Below, piece after piece: positions 24,249-31,932 of a stretch of 54,568 nt of DNA. The DNA is from an uncultured Phascolarctobacterium sp. (GTDB lineage: Bacteria > Bacillota > Negativicutes > Acidaminococcales > Acidaminococcaceae). Numbering within the stretch: position 1 is the first letter of the stretch; each line of letters begins with the position of its first letter. The notes beneath the pieces were generated by a model. The model saw nothing but the letters and a program-made list of their open reading frames with translations, was not told the origin of the DNA and made no database searches. The position numbers and the translations under genes were made by a program. Location of the stretch: assembly GCA_905200645.1 (NCBI GenBank), contig CAJKLD010000015.1, positions 1-54,568 of the forward strand. Direction: 5' to 3'.

Positions 24249-25496
24249 TTAGAATTGGAAGAACAGCTCGGTGAAGATGGATTGATCGTCTTCGCTGCCA
24301 ACCTTAGCTTCGGTATCATAGTAGTTAACAGCCAAGGTAATGTTCTTAGCCAGTGCATAATCAGCGCCTACGTTGAAGCCTTTGTAACCAACCAATTCAT
24401 TGTTTACTCTATAATTCCAAGTAGCATCATAGGTCGGGAACAAGAAAGCATTTACCGGTTGATCATAGTAGGTTACATGCAGGCCATAGGAACCCGGAGT
24501 AGCAGCGTCAGCGCCTTTGTAAGCCAAGGTTGCTACAAAGCCGTCTTTGGAAACTTCTTTTTTATATTTTTTATCAGACCACATATATTCGTATGCCAGG
24601 TTTAAATCCTTAGCAACGTCAAAGTTAAAACCTACATTATAAATTTCTTTTTTATCAGTTCTTGTTACTGTAAAAGGAATGTTTTTATCCTTATCTTCAG
24701 CTATAGAACCAGTAATGGCTTCAGAAGCTTTAAACCAGTTTGCATATGCGTTAACAACGCCAATTTGTGCCTCTACACCAGCAACATAAATGCGGTCAGA
24801 AGATTGAGCAGTTAATTGTTCACCTTCAGGGTCGGAGCCTTTAGCAACCATGCCCCAAACCTTTACTTTATCGCCATAGGAAACTTTAATACCGTCAACA
24901 TAGGAATCCAAAATGGAACCGGTGGCGGTAACTTCATCCCAACGACCGGCATGAACCATTAAACCGCCTACGCGACCGTCAACATAAGCACGGTTTAATT
25001 TAACGTCTTCGTCGCCGGTGTTGTTATCAAATTCTTGAGTATTTTGCAGCATTGCAGTATAGGTCCAATCATCGTTTACTTGACCGGTAACCCACAGACG
25101 GGTACGCAGATCGCCGTAGTCATGACCATTGTCATGGGATTGATAACGAGCACGAACTTGACCGGTAATTTTTACGTTGTCAGCTTTTTTCTCCAGGTTA
25201 GCTACGCGAACGCCCAGGTTATCCAGTTCGTCAGCGAATTCAGCAGCCAGCTTGTCAACGTTAGCGCCTTTTGCCATTGCTTTGGCAACGATTTGAGCCA
25301 TTTCATAACGGGTCATCAGTTTGTCGCCGCCGAAGGTAGCGTCGCCATAGCCTTCGATTACGCCGGCAGCAGCCAGTTTGGAAATGCTGTCATAAGCCCA
25401 GTGGCCGGCAGGAACGTCAGAGAACGGATTTGCAGCATAAGCGCTGGCAGTTACGCCAAGAGCCATTGCCATTGCGAGTACTAAGGATTTTTTCAT
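24249..25496 (-). CDS. SLH-domain outer-membrane porin (OmpM-like)
   Basis: A 415-residue protein with four parts. A signal peptide (MKKSLVLAMAMALGVTASAYA, cut before ANPF) is followed by one SLH domain (about 23-75: FSDVPAGHWAYDSISKLAAAGVIEGYGD, then TRYEMAQIVAKAM). A short coiled coil (about 80-103) leads to a beta barrel ending in phenylalanine (TELFFQF). This is the OmpM/Slp architecture of Negativicutes, in which the SLH domain binds polyaminated peptidoglycan and tethers the outer membrane while the barrel forms a pore. The start at 25496 has GGAGG nine bases upstream and overlaps the stop of a 20-codon leader ORF. It has a strong promoter at 25671 and is probably highly expressed. Confidence 0.95.
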   Translation of the reverse strand: MKKSLVLAMAMALGVTASAYAANPFSDVPAGHWAYDSISKLAAAGVIEGYGDATFGGDKLMTRYEMAQIVAKAMAKGANVDKLAAEFADELDNLGVRVANLEKKADNVKITGQVRARYQSHDNGHDYGDLRTRLWVTGQVNDDWTYTAMLQNTQEFDNNTGDEDVKLNRAYVDGRVGGLMVHAGRWDEVTATGSILDSYVDGIKVSYGDKVKVWGMVAKGSDPEGEQLTAQSSDRIYVAGVEAQIGVVNAYANWFKASEAITGSIAEDKDKNIPFTVTRTDKKEIYNVGFNFDVAKDLNLAYEYMWSDKKYKKEVSKDGFVATLAYKGADAATPGSYGLHVTYYDQPVNAFLFPTYDATWNYRVNNELVGYKGFNVGADYALAKNITLAVNYYDTEAKVGSEDDQSIFTELFFQF

Positions 25497-25558
25497 TATA
25501 AATTCCTCCAATAAGAGATATAAATTTGAAATTTCCCGGCACTCAGCAAAACTTGCAT
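25496..25558 (-). CDS. Candidate leader ORF coupled to the SLH porin
   Basis: In the long untranslated leader of the porin gene, ATG 25558 follows a good TGAGGA site and opens 20 codons, reading MQVLLSAGKFQIYISYWRNL. Its TAA (25498-25496) shares one base with the porin ATG (TAATG), and the porin's own Shine-Dalgarno lies within its last codons. That arrangement is typical of translational coupling. No signal peptide or known motif is seen. It may be a regulatory leader peptide or chance. Confidence 0.4.
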   Translation of the reverse strand: MQVLLSAGKFQIYISYWRNL

Positions 25559-25670
25559 AAATTTTCCTCAGTGGCTTTCCTGTAAGAGTTGCCTTGTTTC
25601 CTCTACTTTACTTACCATTGGAAAGATTTTTGTAAGCTTTTGTGAGTTTTGCGTGAAATATCATGCGCTT

Positions 25671-25699
25671 ATTGTAACATAAGTTTTTCTAATATGCAA
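25671..25699 (-). promoter_or_regulatory. Promoter of the SLH porin gene
   Basis: On the minus strand TTGCAT (25694-25699), a 17-bp spacer and TACAAT (25671-25676). It gives a leader of about 165 bases, long enough to hold the leader ORF. Confidence 0.7.
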
Positions 25700-25726
25700 G
25701 TGTTATGTTATGTATACATTTTACAC

Positions 25727-25760
25727 ACAAAAAAGGAGGTTGTATCACGACCTCCTTTTA
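25727..25760 (-). terminator. Terminator of the membrane protein gene at 25798
   Basis: AAAAGGAGGT/ACCTCCTTTT form a perfect 10-bp stem with a 9-nt loop and a T-rich tail on the minus strand. Confidence 0.85.
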
Positions 25761-25797
25761 AATCACGTTACTCTCTTGATGAAATTATATGTATTAC

Positions 25798-26397
25798 TCA
25801 AAGCTTTTGCTGCATGCGTTCTCCTAAATCACGTGTAATATAGAACATCATCATATAAGCGCCAAATTCTGCTAGTTCCTCTGCCACTTGCCCATGAAAC
25901 CCTGTAAAATTAGTTCTTTCGCCAACCCATGCCATAAAAATAAACAGCAACAATAAAACAAAAGATTTAATAGGCAGCTTAATAATAGCTAATGGTCTCC
26001 ATAACTTTCCATAATACAACATAACCAAAGCTATAATAATAAGACACACAACTATAGGATGAACCAACTTGCCATACAGACCCATTTCACTGTACTGCAT
26101 GATACCGCCGCTAGAACTTGTAAAAAACACACGTCCCCAACTTATTTCCCGCATAAAAAGCAAAAAATAGTATATCATACCACTACACCACAGTTTGGAA
26201 ACTTCCCCCCCATAACTTATCTGCTTTTTTTTGCGCATTGAAAAGCAGTAAAAAATACCTGCTGCCAGCCATAACATCTGCAAATTTTCTATAATGCCAT
26301 TCTCCTTGCCCACCCACTCCGGCAAATACATTTCTAAGAAAAACATTACAAAAAAATAAGCCCACCCAATTTTAAACCATTTATCCATACGAAACAT
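25798..26397 (-). CDS. Polytopic membrane protein, unknown
   Basis: A 199-residue protein with about six hydrophobic segments (roughly 9-24, 38-53, 70-84, 112-128, 140-158 and 176-188). Conserved-looking polar elements include LLFMREISWGRVFF and the C-terminal GQVAEELAEFGAYMMMFY. I recall unnamed bacterial membrane proteins with a REISWGR-type motif and a late EE pair, but cannot name the family. GGAGG lies just before ATG 26397. It is a single-gene unit with a promoter at 26433 and a perfect inverted repeat right downstream of the -10, so it is probably under a dedicated repressor. Confidence 0.75.
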   Translation of the reverse strand: MFRMDKWFKIGWAYFFVMFFLEMYLPEWVGKENGIIENLQMLWLAAGIFYCFSMRKKKQISYGGEVSKLWCSGMIYYFLLFMREISWGRVFFTSSSGGIMQYSEMGLYGKLVHPIVVCLIIIALVMLYYGKLWRPLAIIKLPIKSFVLLLLFIFMAWVGERTNFTGFHGQVAEELAEFGAYMMMFYITRDLGERMQQKL

Positions 26398-26411
26398 AAT
26401 CCTCCACCTCT

Positions 26412-26429
26412 ACTGACTATTTAGTCAGT
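26412..26429. promoter_or_regulatory. TetR-type palindromic operator candidate
   Basis: ACTGACTA-TT-TAGTCAGT: two perfect 8-bp arms separated by 2 bp, lying immediately downstream of the -10 of the minus-strand membrane gene and before its ribosome binding site. TetR-family regulators often bind TGACT...AGTCA repeats like this. No TetR-type gene is in the window. Confidence 0.6.
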
Positions 26430-26432
26430 CTT

Positions 26433-26460
26433 ATTATAACATATATTTTCATTTTTTCAA
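26433..26460 (-). promoter_or_regulatory. Promoter of the 25798-26397 gene
   Basis: TTGAAA (26455-26460), a 16-bp spacer and TATAAT (26433-26438) on the minus strand. Confidence 0.6.
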
Positions 26461-26629
26461 ATTATGCTTACATGCTATATATTTCAATCAAATTTTATTA
26501 CTACTATCTTGTAATTTTTACAGAGTTTCCAAAACAACCATATAACCGTATATTTTTTATATACACAAAATCTTTTCCGCGGTTCTCAATGGTAGTATAA
26601 TATAAGCAAAATCAGAGGAGGTTTTTTAT

Positions 26630-26995
26630 ATGTTATTATCTACAATGAAAAAAGATATTTGCTCCAACCGCTTTGGCGGCAACGGCGATGTGATTATTGA
26701 ACATTATATCGACGAAAATCTGCTGAATGATACAGTAATTATGTATGCTAAGGTCACCTTAAAGCCGGGATGCAATTTAGGCTATCATGTTCACACAGGC
26801 AACAGCGAAACAATCGTTGTGTTGCAGGGAATTGCAGACTACAATGATAACGGAACTATAAAAACTCTGCATGTAGGCGACAGAGCGCATTGCCCCAACG
26901 GTGAAGGCCATTCCATAGGGAATCCCGCAAATGCCAAAGAGAATTTAATTTTGCAGGCTCTAGTTATTAAAACAGTTGATAAGCGGGAAGCGTAA
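26630..26995 (+). CDS. Small cupin-domain protein
   Basis: A 121-residue single-domain cupin. Metal-site motif 1 reads GYHVHTGNSETIVVLQG (about 50-66), with two histidines and a glutamate. Motif 2 reads CPNGEGHSIGNPA (about 87-99), with one histidine. Such stand-alone cupins bind a divalent metal and act as enzymes or sensors; nothing here fixes the substrate. GAGGAGG precedes the ATG. It is monocistronic, with a TATAAT at 26597-26602 and a terminator at 27002. Confidence 0.85.
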   Translation: MLLSTMKKDICSNRFGGNGDVIIEHYIDENLLNDTVIMYAKVTLKPGCNLGYHVHTGNSETIVVLQGIADYNDNGTIKTLHVGDRAHCPNGEGHSIGNPANAKENLILQALVIKTVDKREA

Positions 26996-27001
26996 ATAAC
27001 A

Positions 27002-27035
27002 AAAACTGCTGATTTAAAACCGGCAGTTTTTTATT
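27002..27035 (+). terminator. Terminator of the cupin gene
   Basis: AAAACTGC/GCAGTTTT stem with a 13-nt loop and a T-run. Confidence 0.75.
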
Positions 27036-27045
27036 TTGAAAATAC

Positions 27046-27076
27046 AAAAGCCGTTCTTCTTGCGAAGAACGGCTTT
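27046..27076 (-). terminator. Terminator of the tRNA operon
   Basis: AAAGCCGTTCTTC and its perfect complement form a 13-bp stem around TTGC. On the minus strand it follows tRNA-Lys by ten bases. Confidence 0.8.
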
Positions 27077-27085
27077 ACTTGCATT

Positions 27086-27161
27086 TGGTGATCCACCGGG
27101 GATTCGAACCCCGGACACCCTGATTAAAAGTCAGGTGCTCTACCGACTGAGCTAGTGAATC
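27086..27161 (-). tRNA. tRNA-Lys (UUU)
   Basis: A 76-nt cloverleaf including an encoded CCA. The acceptor is GATTCAC/GTGGATC, the D-arm TAGCTCAGTCGGTAGAGC, the anticodon loop CTTTTAA with TTT, and the T-loop GGTTCGAATCC. It is the last of three tRNAs transcribed together on the minus strand. Confidence 0.95.
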
Positions 27162-27164
27162 ACA

Positions 27165-27240
27165 TGGCTGGGGCGGCTGGACTCGAACCAACGCATGCGG
27201 GAGTCAAAGTCCCGTGCCTTACCGACTTGGCTACGCCCCA
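27165..27240 (-). tRNA. tRNA-Gln (UUG)
   Basis: A 76-nt cloverleaf with acceptor TGGGGCG/CGCCCCA, anticodon TTG in the ACTTTGACT loop, T-loop GGTTCGAGTCC and an encoded CCA. It is separated by three bases from tRNA-Lys. Confidence 0.95.
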
Positions 27241-27286
27241 ATTTGAAATAAATGGTTAACCTCAGAACGCTTGGCATCCTTTAAGG

Positions 27287-27363
27287 TGGGGTGACTGGTG
27301 GGAGTCGAACCCACGCGTAACGGAGCCACAATCCGCCGTGTTAACCACTTCACCACAGCCACC
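27287..27363 (-). tRNA. tRNA-His (GUG)
   Basis: A 77-nt cloverleaf including the extra G(-1) paired to C73, the hallmark of tRNA-His. The acceptor is GTGGCTG/CAGTCAC, the anticodon GTG lies in the ATTGTGG loop, and CCA is encoded. It is the first gene of the tRNA operon. Confidence 0.95.
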
Positions 27364-27401
27364 AAATTGTTTCCAAACCCAATAGCTTGGCGACGAATAG
27401 T

Positions 27402-27430
27402 ATTATACTATATAAGTGACTGTTCGTCAA
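27402..27430 (-). promoter_or_regulatory. Promoter of the His-Gln-Lys tRNA operon
   Basis: On the minus strand TTGACG (27425-27430), a 17-bp spacer and TATAAT (27402-27407), near consensus as expected for stable RNA. Confidence 0.8.
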
Positions 27431-27491
27431 TACTTTTTACAAAACAAATCTAGTTTTTTTACAAAATTTTTAGCAAGCTGTCTAAAGCAGC

Positions 27492-27866
27492 TTATTTATA
27501 CGCAATGGCTTCAATTTCCACTCTTGCTCCTTTAGGCAAAGCAGCAACTTGTACAAAAGAACGAGCCGGCGGTTCAGTTTTAAAAAACTTAGCATATACG
27601 CCGTTAATAGCAGCAAAATCGTTGATATCTGTTGCAAAAACAGTTGTTTTTACTACATTTTGGAAGTGGTAGCCTGCTTCCTCCAGCACTGCCTCCATAT
27701 TATGCAAAACCTGTTCAGTTTCTGCTTCAATGCTGCTTTGAACAAATTCGCCTGTTTCGCGGTTGATGGCAATTTGTCCGGACATGTACAAAGTTCCGCC
27801 AACCAGCACAGCTTGAGAATAAGGACCTAAAGCTTCGGGAGCTTTACTGCTTGCAATAATTTTCAT
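27492..27866 (-). CDS. ridA: RidA family enamine/imine deaminase
   Basis: A 124-residue YjgF/YER057c/UK114 protein. It shows LGPYSQAVLVGGTLYMSGQI (about 13-32), the catalytic arginine in PPARSFVQVAALPKGARVEIEAIA (about 97-120) and a conserved glutamate near the end. RidA hydrolyses reactive 2-aminoacrylate made by PLP-type serine/threonine dehydratases and related enamines. It lies at the end of the serine operon, 46 bases after sdaAA, an apt position. Two ATGs (27872, 27866) are in frame; AAAGGAG spacing favours 27866. Confidence 0.95.
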   Translation of the reverse strand: MKIIASSKAPEALGPYSQAVLVGGTLYMSGQIAINRETGEFVQSSIEAETEQVLHNMEAVLEEAGYHFQNVVKTTVFATDINDFAAINGVYAKFFKTEPPARSFVQVAALPKGARVEIEAIAYK

Positions 27867-27912
27867 AATCATTCACTCCTTTAAAATTTTTAAGAGAACC
27901 ATGTGAAAAAAT

Positions 27913-28806
27913 TTATCCGCGAGCCTTAGCAAAATACTGTTTTGCCCAAGCCAATGCCGTAGGAGTTATTGCCATGCCTCCGCCTGCTGTTTCTTTTAGG
28001 GCACAAGGCAGGCTGTCGCCTACACTTTTCATCGCGTCAATGGCTTCATCCGCGGGAATAAAGCTGCTAATGCCAGCCAAAGCCAACTGTGCCGCCAGCA
28101 ATGCCTGCAACGCGCAGGAACCATTGCGTTTAATGCAGGGAACTTCTACCAAGCCTGCAACAGGATCGCATACCAAGCCCAAAATATTTTTAAATACGAC
28201 AGCCACAGCTGTGCCAACCTGCCGCGGTGTTCCACCCAACATAGCAACTGCCGCACCTGCCGCCATAGCTGCCGCACTGCCGCATTCTGCCTGACAGCCG
28301 CCAGTTGCTCCTGCCAAAGAAGCACGCTCGGCAATAACCAATCCAATGCTGCCTGCAACTACCAAACCACGGGCCAAGATTTCATCGCTAAGCTGACAAT
28401 GCTTTTTTAAAGAAAAAAACACTCCTGGTAAGACGCCGCTTGCTCCCGCCGTAGGCGCAGCTACTATTCTGCCCATAGCCGCATTACATTCGCCAACAGC
28501 CATAGCATAAATAACGGCATCCAAGGCCTTGTCGCCTAAAAGACTAATAAACTGACTGCATCCTACAGCTTCTACCAGCTTTTTGGCATCACCGCCCGTA
28601 AGTCCGCTGCGGGAACGTACACCCATAAGACCGGTCTGCACCGATTTTTCCATAACTTCCAGCATGGAATACATTTTCGCCAGCAAATCATTTTGACTGC
28701 ATTCCAACTCCCGTGTATTATATTCCAGCAAAAAATCATCTAAATTCTGCTGCCTGCTTGTAGCTTCTTCAATCCAGTTATTTAACGAAAGCATTTCTTT
28801 TTTCAT
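27913..28806 (-). CDS. sdaAA: L-serine dehydratase, Fe-S type, alpha subunit
   Basis: A 297-residue alpha subunit of the oxygen-sensitive 4Fe-4S L-serine dehydratase, which converts serine to pyruvate and ammonia. Cluster cysteines are expected in GGCQAECGSAAAMAAG (about 168-183) and CDPVAGLVEVPCIKRNG (about 213-229). The repeated small-residue helices AAPTAGASGVLPGVFF and VGDSLPCALKETAGGGMA are typical. It is 15 bases downstream of sdaAB. Family members release the same 2-aminoacrylate/imine intermediate that RidA acts on. Confidence 0.96.
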   Translation of the reverse strand: MKKEMLSLNNWIEEATSRQQNLDDFLLEYNTRELECSQNDLLAKMYSMLEVMEKSVQTGLMGVRSRSGLTGGDAKKLVEAVGCSQFISLLGDKALDAVIYAMAVGECNAAMGRIVAAPTAGASGVLPGVFFSLKKHCQLSDEILARGLVVAGSIGLVIAERASLAGATGGCQAECGSAAAMAAGAAVAMLGGTPRQVGTAVAVVFKNILGLVCDPVAGLVEVPCIKRNGSCALQALLAAQLALAGISSFIPADEAIDAMKSVGDSLPCALKETAGGGMAITPTALAWAKQYFAKARG

Positions 28807-28821
28807 GATATTTTACGCTCC

Positions 28822-29487
28822 TTATAAAACACTGGCGATAAAGCGCACAGAATGAATTTGCTGCAAAGCGCCTATCAAATTGAGAATCTCCTGCGGTACA
28901 GCTTGGTCACATTCAATAACCATGGATGCCATACCGCCCTTATCACTGCGGAATAAACGCATGGTAGCAATATTTACGCCTGCATTAGCCAAGGTACTGG
29001 TAACTAAAGCAATAACGCCGCGAGTATCCTTGTGTACAGTTAAAATTGCAGGCAGCCTGCCGGTTAATTCCACAGGAAAGCCGTCTATCTCCGTTACCTT
29101 TACCTGACCGCCGCCTACTGAAGAACCAACTATCTCACAAAAACTGCCGTCAACGCCGGTCAGCTTAAAAAGCACTGTATTAGGATGTGCCATATTGCCT
29201 AAATCTATTTTATAATAGGAATATACCAAGCCATTTGCCTTAGCATATTCTGCAGCGCAGGGAATACGTTCATCATCAGGCATCCAGCCCATTAGTCCCG
29301 CCAAAAGAGCCATATCCGTTCCGTGCCCCTGATATGTTTCAGCAAAGGAGCCATGCAGATGAATTTCTGCCTTAACAGGCTTGGCGCCTAAAATACTTGC
29401 CGCCAAAAGGCCAAGGCGTACTGCTCCCGCCGTATGCGAGCTTGAAGGACCAATCATAACGGGACCGATAACATCAATCAAATTCAT
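28822..29487 (-). CDS. sdaAB: L-serine dehydratase, Fe-S type, beta subunit
   Basis: A 221-residue beta subunit. The N-terminal GPSSSHTAGAVRLGLLA motif (about 13-29) is diagnostic, and a C-terminal ACT domain (about 148-221, PAILTVHKDTRGVIALVTSTLANAGVNIATM) suggests amino acid binding. It pairs with SdaAA encoded next. It follows the HutP-family gene by 11 bases within one operon. Confidence 0.96.
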   Translation of the reverse strand: MNLIDVIGPVMIGPSSSHTAGAVRLGLLAASILGAKPVKAEIHLHGSFAETYQGHGTDMALLAGLMGWMPDDERIPCAAEYAKANGLVYSYYKIDLGNMAHPNTVLFKLTGVDGSFCEIVGSSVGGGQVKVTEIDGFPVELTGRLPAILTVHKDTRGVIALVTSTLANAGVNIATMRLFRSDKGGMASMVIECDQAVPQEILNLIGALQQIHSVRFIASVL

Positions 29488-29498
29488 GCTAATCCTCC

Positions 29499-29954
29499 CT
29501 ATTCATCGCTGGCTAAGCTGCGATGAGCTAAGCCCACGCACATTTCATTAAGATTCAAAACGCCAACACCCATGTAAATAGCAACACAAAGATGCTCGCC
29601 ACAGCGCGTCAAGCCAATTTTGCCGCCTACGTTAAAGCCAACGGCTTTGTTTTTCACCTGCTCTAAAGCTTCATGAGCCGCTCCTGCCACAGCTCCGGCG
29701 CCTACATGCGTTTCGGTAACCAAACCCTGACGCTGTGCCGCTACTACTGCCCGCTCAATAATTTTTACAATGGAAATAATAAATTCGCCGCCAAAATCCA
29801 CCGCCGTAGCACGAATTCCCTGTTCTGCCAAGAATTCCTTAACGCGCATTTCCTCTGTGCGATTAGCAGTAATAGCAATGCGCAAAGCAGCGCGCCCAAT
29901 TTCTATGCTGCTTAAAGGTGCTTTTGCAAAAGAATTTTTGCCATTTTCAAACAT
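29499..29954 (-). CDS. HutP-family RNA-binding regulator
   Basis: A 151-residue protein of the HutP family. In Bacillus subtilis HutP is the histidine- and Mg-dependent antiterminator of the hut operon. Family segments are GGEFIISIVKIIERAVVAA (about 54-72), GAGAVAGAAHEALEQV (about 85-100), GFNVGGKIGLTR and AIYMGVGVLNLNEMCVGLAHRSL. By eye, the two metal/histidine ligands of B. subtilis (SHALYH) align with small residues here, while the late histidine (GLAHR, like GINHI) is kept. The ligand may therefore differ. The gene lies between a symporter and sdaAB. No hut genes are present, so serine control is a reasonable inference. Confidence 0.82.
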   Translation of the reverse strand: MFENGKNSFAKAPLSSIEIGRAALRIAITANRTEEMRVKEFLAEQGIRATAVDFGGEFIISIVKIIERAVVAAQRQGLVTETHVGAGAVAGAAHEALEQVKNKAVGFNVGGKIGLTRCGEHLCVAIYMGVGVLNLNEMCVGLAHRSLASDE

Positions 29955-29958
29955 AACA

Positions 29959-31392
29959 TCAATCCTCTTTTACCATTTCTACCTCTTTAATTTTGGTTTT
30001 GTCAAACACAGAAACCAACAAGAAAGTAATAATGCAGATAACCCATTCAAAATATACTACTTCTTGAAAAACCGGCTTGATAGCGCCAAGAACATTGCCG
30101 GGCATATACCAAAGCACAATGCCGACAATGCCAACTAACGTAGTCCAAAAAGCACTGCTACGGCGGCATACGCCGGGAGCAAATACCGTAAAGAAAAAGA
30201 TGCAGGTCAAGGCAGTAGTCATGGACAGACCGGCAATCATAGTCTTTAAAATACCTGCTGCATTAAACGCAAACCACAAAGTTACCAAACCGATAACAAA
30301 AATAATCATACGGTTAATTTTTACAAATTTTTCGTCGCTTACCGTAGGATTAAAGAAACGTTTGTATATATCCTGAGAAAATAAGGTTCCTGCCCCCAGC
30401 AAAATAGTGCAGGCGGTGGAAACGTCTGCCGCCCACAAGGCTGCCAAGGTTGCACCGGAAGCAATAGGATTTAAGCCCATAACAACCTTAGGCATGGCCA
30501 TTGCCGCTTTTTCCACAGGAATATCGGGAAACATTACTTTAGCAACCAAGCCTAAAACAGCGCACAAAAAGCCTATGGGAAAAATCAACAGACCGCCTAA
30601 AACAAAACCGTTGCGGGCAGTTTTTTCATTGCTGGCACCACAGGCAATCTGTACAGGTCCCTGAGCAGTAATAGCCTGGGTAATCATAACCACAAACCAG
30701 CTGACGATAACCACAATAGGAATACCTCCTAAAGGATTCATCATCATAGCCGCATTAGGCAGATTGGCTTCCAAAGCTTCCATACCGCCAACCTGCATCA
30801 CAGCTTCCACGCAGGAATAAATAATGCCTAAATAAATTAAGGTAACGCTGACAATATTGGCCAAACCGCTGGACCACAACCCGCCAATCAAAGTAATACC
30901 GATAAATACCACCGCACTCATCAGCATGCCGCCCTTAAAGGAAAAAATATTCGGCAGCAAAGAGGACAAGATTGCGCCGCCTGCCAAATATTGCAAAGCA
31001 GTGATAACACACATAATGATAATCAGACCAATGGCGCTGATAACGCGGCCTTTAGTATCATAGTATTTTTCAAAAAATTCCGGGATAGTAGAAACCTTTA
31101 ATGCACGCAGCTTACCCGCTGCCACAAGTCCCATCACAATAGCGCCTGCCGACCAAGCCGCATTATACCAGCCTGCCGCCATGCCGATAGAAAAAGCACG
31201 TTCAGCAACGCCAACGGTAGAAGCAGCGCCAACAGCCAACCCGGTAATATTAACAGCAATCAAAGCGCTGCCCAGCTTGCGTCCGGCAAACAAATATTCT
31301 GTAGAGCCCTTGTCTGCACGGTGCTTAACCCAAAAGCTGATGCCAAAGAGCATCACAATGTAAAGAACAACGATAACTAACTGAATGGACAT
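29959..31392 (-). CDS. Sodium:solute symporter (SSS family)
   Basis: A 477-residue polytopic protein of the SSS/LeuT-fold family with about 13 hydrophobic segments. Recognisable parts are EYLFAGRKLGSALIAVNITG near the N-terminus, GAASTVGVAERAFSIGMAAGWY and STIPEFFEKYYDTKGRVIS. It would import a substrate with Na+. The co-operonic serine dehydratase makes serine or a serine-yielding compound plausible, but sequence alone does not say. The open frame runs back to 31467; I chose ATG 31392 because AGGTAG lies 11 bases upstream and the first membrane helix begins right after. A GTG twelve bases earlier is possible. It is the first gene of the operon. Confidence 0.9.
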   Translation of the reverse strand: MSIQLVIVVLYIVMLFGISFWVKHRADKGSTEYLFAGRKLGSALIAVNITGLAVGAASTVGVAERAFSIGMAAGWYNAAWSAGAIVMGLVAAGKLRALKVSTIPEFFEKYYDTKGRVISAIGLIIIMCVITALQYLAGGAILSSLLPNIFSFKGGMLMSAVVFIGITLIGGLWSSGLANIVSVTLIYLGIIYSCVEAVMQVGGMEALEANLPNAAMMMNPLGGIPIVVIVSWFVVMITQAITAQGPVQIACGASNEKTARNGFVLGGLLIFPIGFLCAVLGLVAKVMFPDIPVEKAAMAMPKVVMGLNPIASGATLAALWAADVSTACTILLGAGTLFSQDIYKRFFNPTVSDEKFVKINRMIIFVIGLVTLWFAFNAAGILKTMIAGLSMTTALTCIFFFTVFAPGVCRRSSAFWTTLVGIVGIVLWYMPGNVLGAIKPVFQEVVYFEWVICIITFLLVSVFDKTKIKEVEMVKED

Positions 31393-31483
31393 AAAATAAT
31401 ACACTACCTTTCTTCCATGCTTCAACGCAAAAATATCTGCCAGCTTAGCCATACTACAACGCTGCACAGTAATAATATATTTT

Positions 31484-31512
31484 ATTATACCAACTATATC
31501 TTATAATTAAAA
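31484..31512 (-). promoter_or_regulatory. Probable promoter of the serine operon
   Basis: On the minus strand a perfect TATAAT (31484-31489) has a poor -35 (TTTAAT at 16 bp or TTTTAA at 17 bp), suggesting a need for activation. The leader would be about 85 bases. Confidence 0.4.
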
Positions 31513-31653
31513 GCCTTTGCTGAGAAAAAGCTGGTATAAACGCCGCCCACAAAATTTTTGTATAAAATTTTGCGCTATTAACCGCTTAGAAAAAGGATTT
31601 TATTTTTTTATGTCGAAATGTTTAATGTATGTTATATGCATGGAGGTTTTATA

Positions 31654-31893
31654 ATGTTTGAATACACGCCCCAAGGAGTTTGCTCCCGTAAAATAAATTT
31701 TGATATTGTCGACGGTAAACTGCACAATGTGCGTTTTACCGGAGGCTGCCCCGGTAATTTAATTGCTATCGGTAAGCTGGTTGAAGGCATGGACGCCCGC
31801 CAAGTTGCAGAAATGTTGGCTGGCAATCCCTGCGGTCTGCGTGGAACAAGCTGCGCCGACCAGCTTTCCAAAGCAATTTTATCTTTTCTGTAA
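31654..31893 (+). CDS. TSCPD-domain protein (TIGR03905 family)
   Basis: A 79-residue protein with the TSCPD fold found at the C-terminus of some ribonucleotide reductases but here free-standing. It contains CSRKINFDIVDGKLHNVRF, GGCPGNLIAIGKLVEGMD and a closing NPCGLRGTSCADQLSKAI with cysteines that could bind metal. The function of the stand-alone family is unknown. The frame opens at 31618, but ATG 31654 has GGAGG eight bases ahead and matches the usual start MFEYTPQGVCS. corA follows after 39 bases. Confidence 0.88.
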   Translation: MFEYTPQGVCSRKINFDIVDGKLHNVRFTGGCPGNLIAIGKLVEGMDARQVAEMLAGNPCGLRGTSCADQLSKAILSFL

Positions 31894-31932
31894 ACAAAAT
31901 TTAGACAACCAAAAGGAAGGAGGGATTACACT

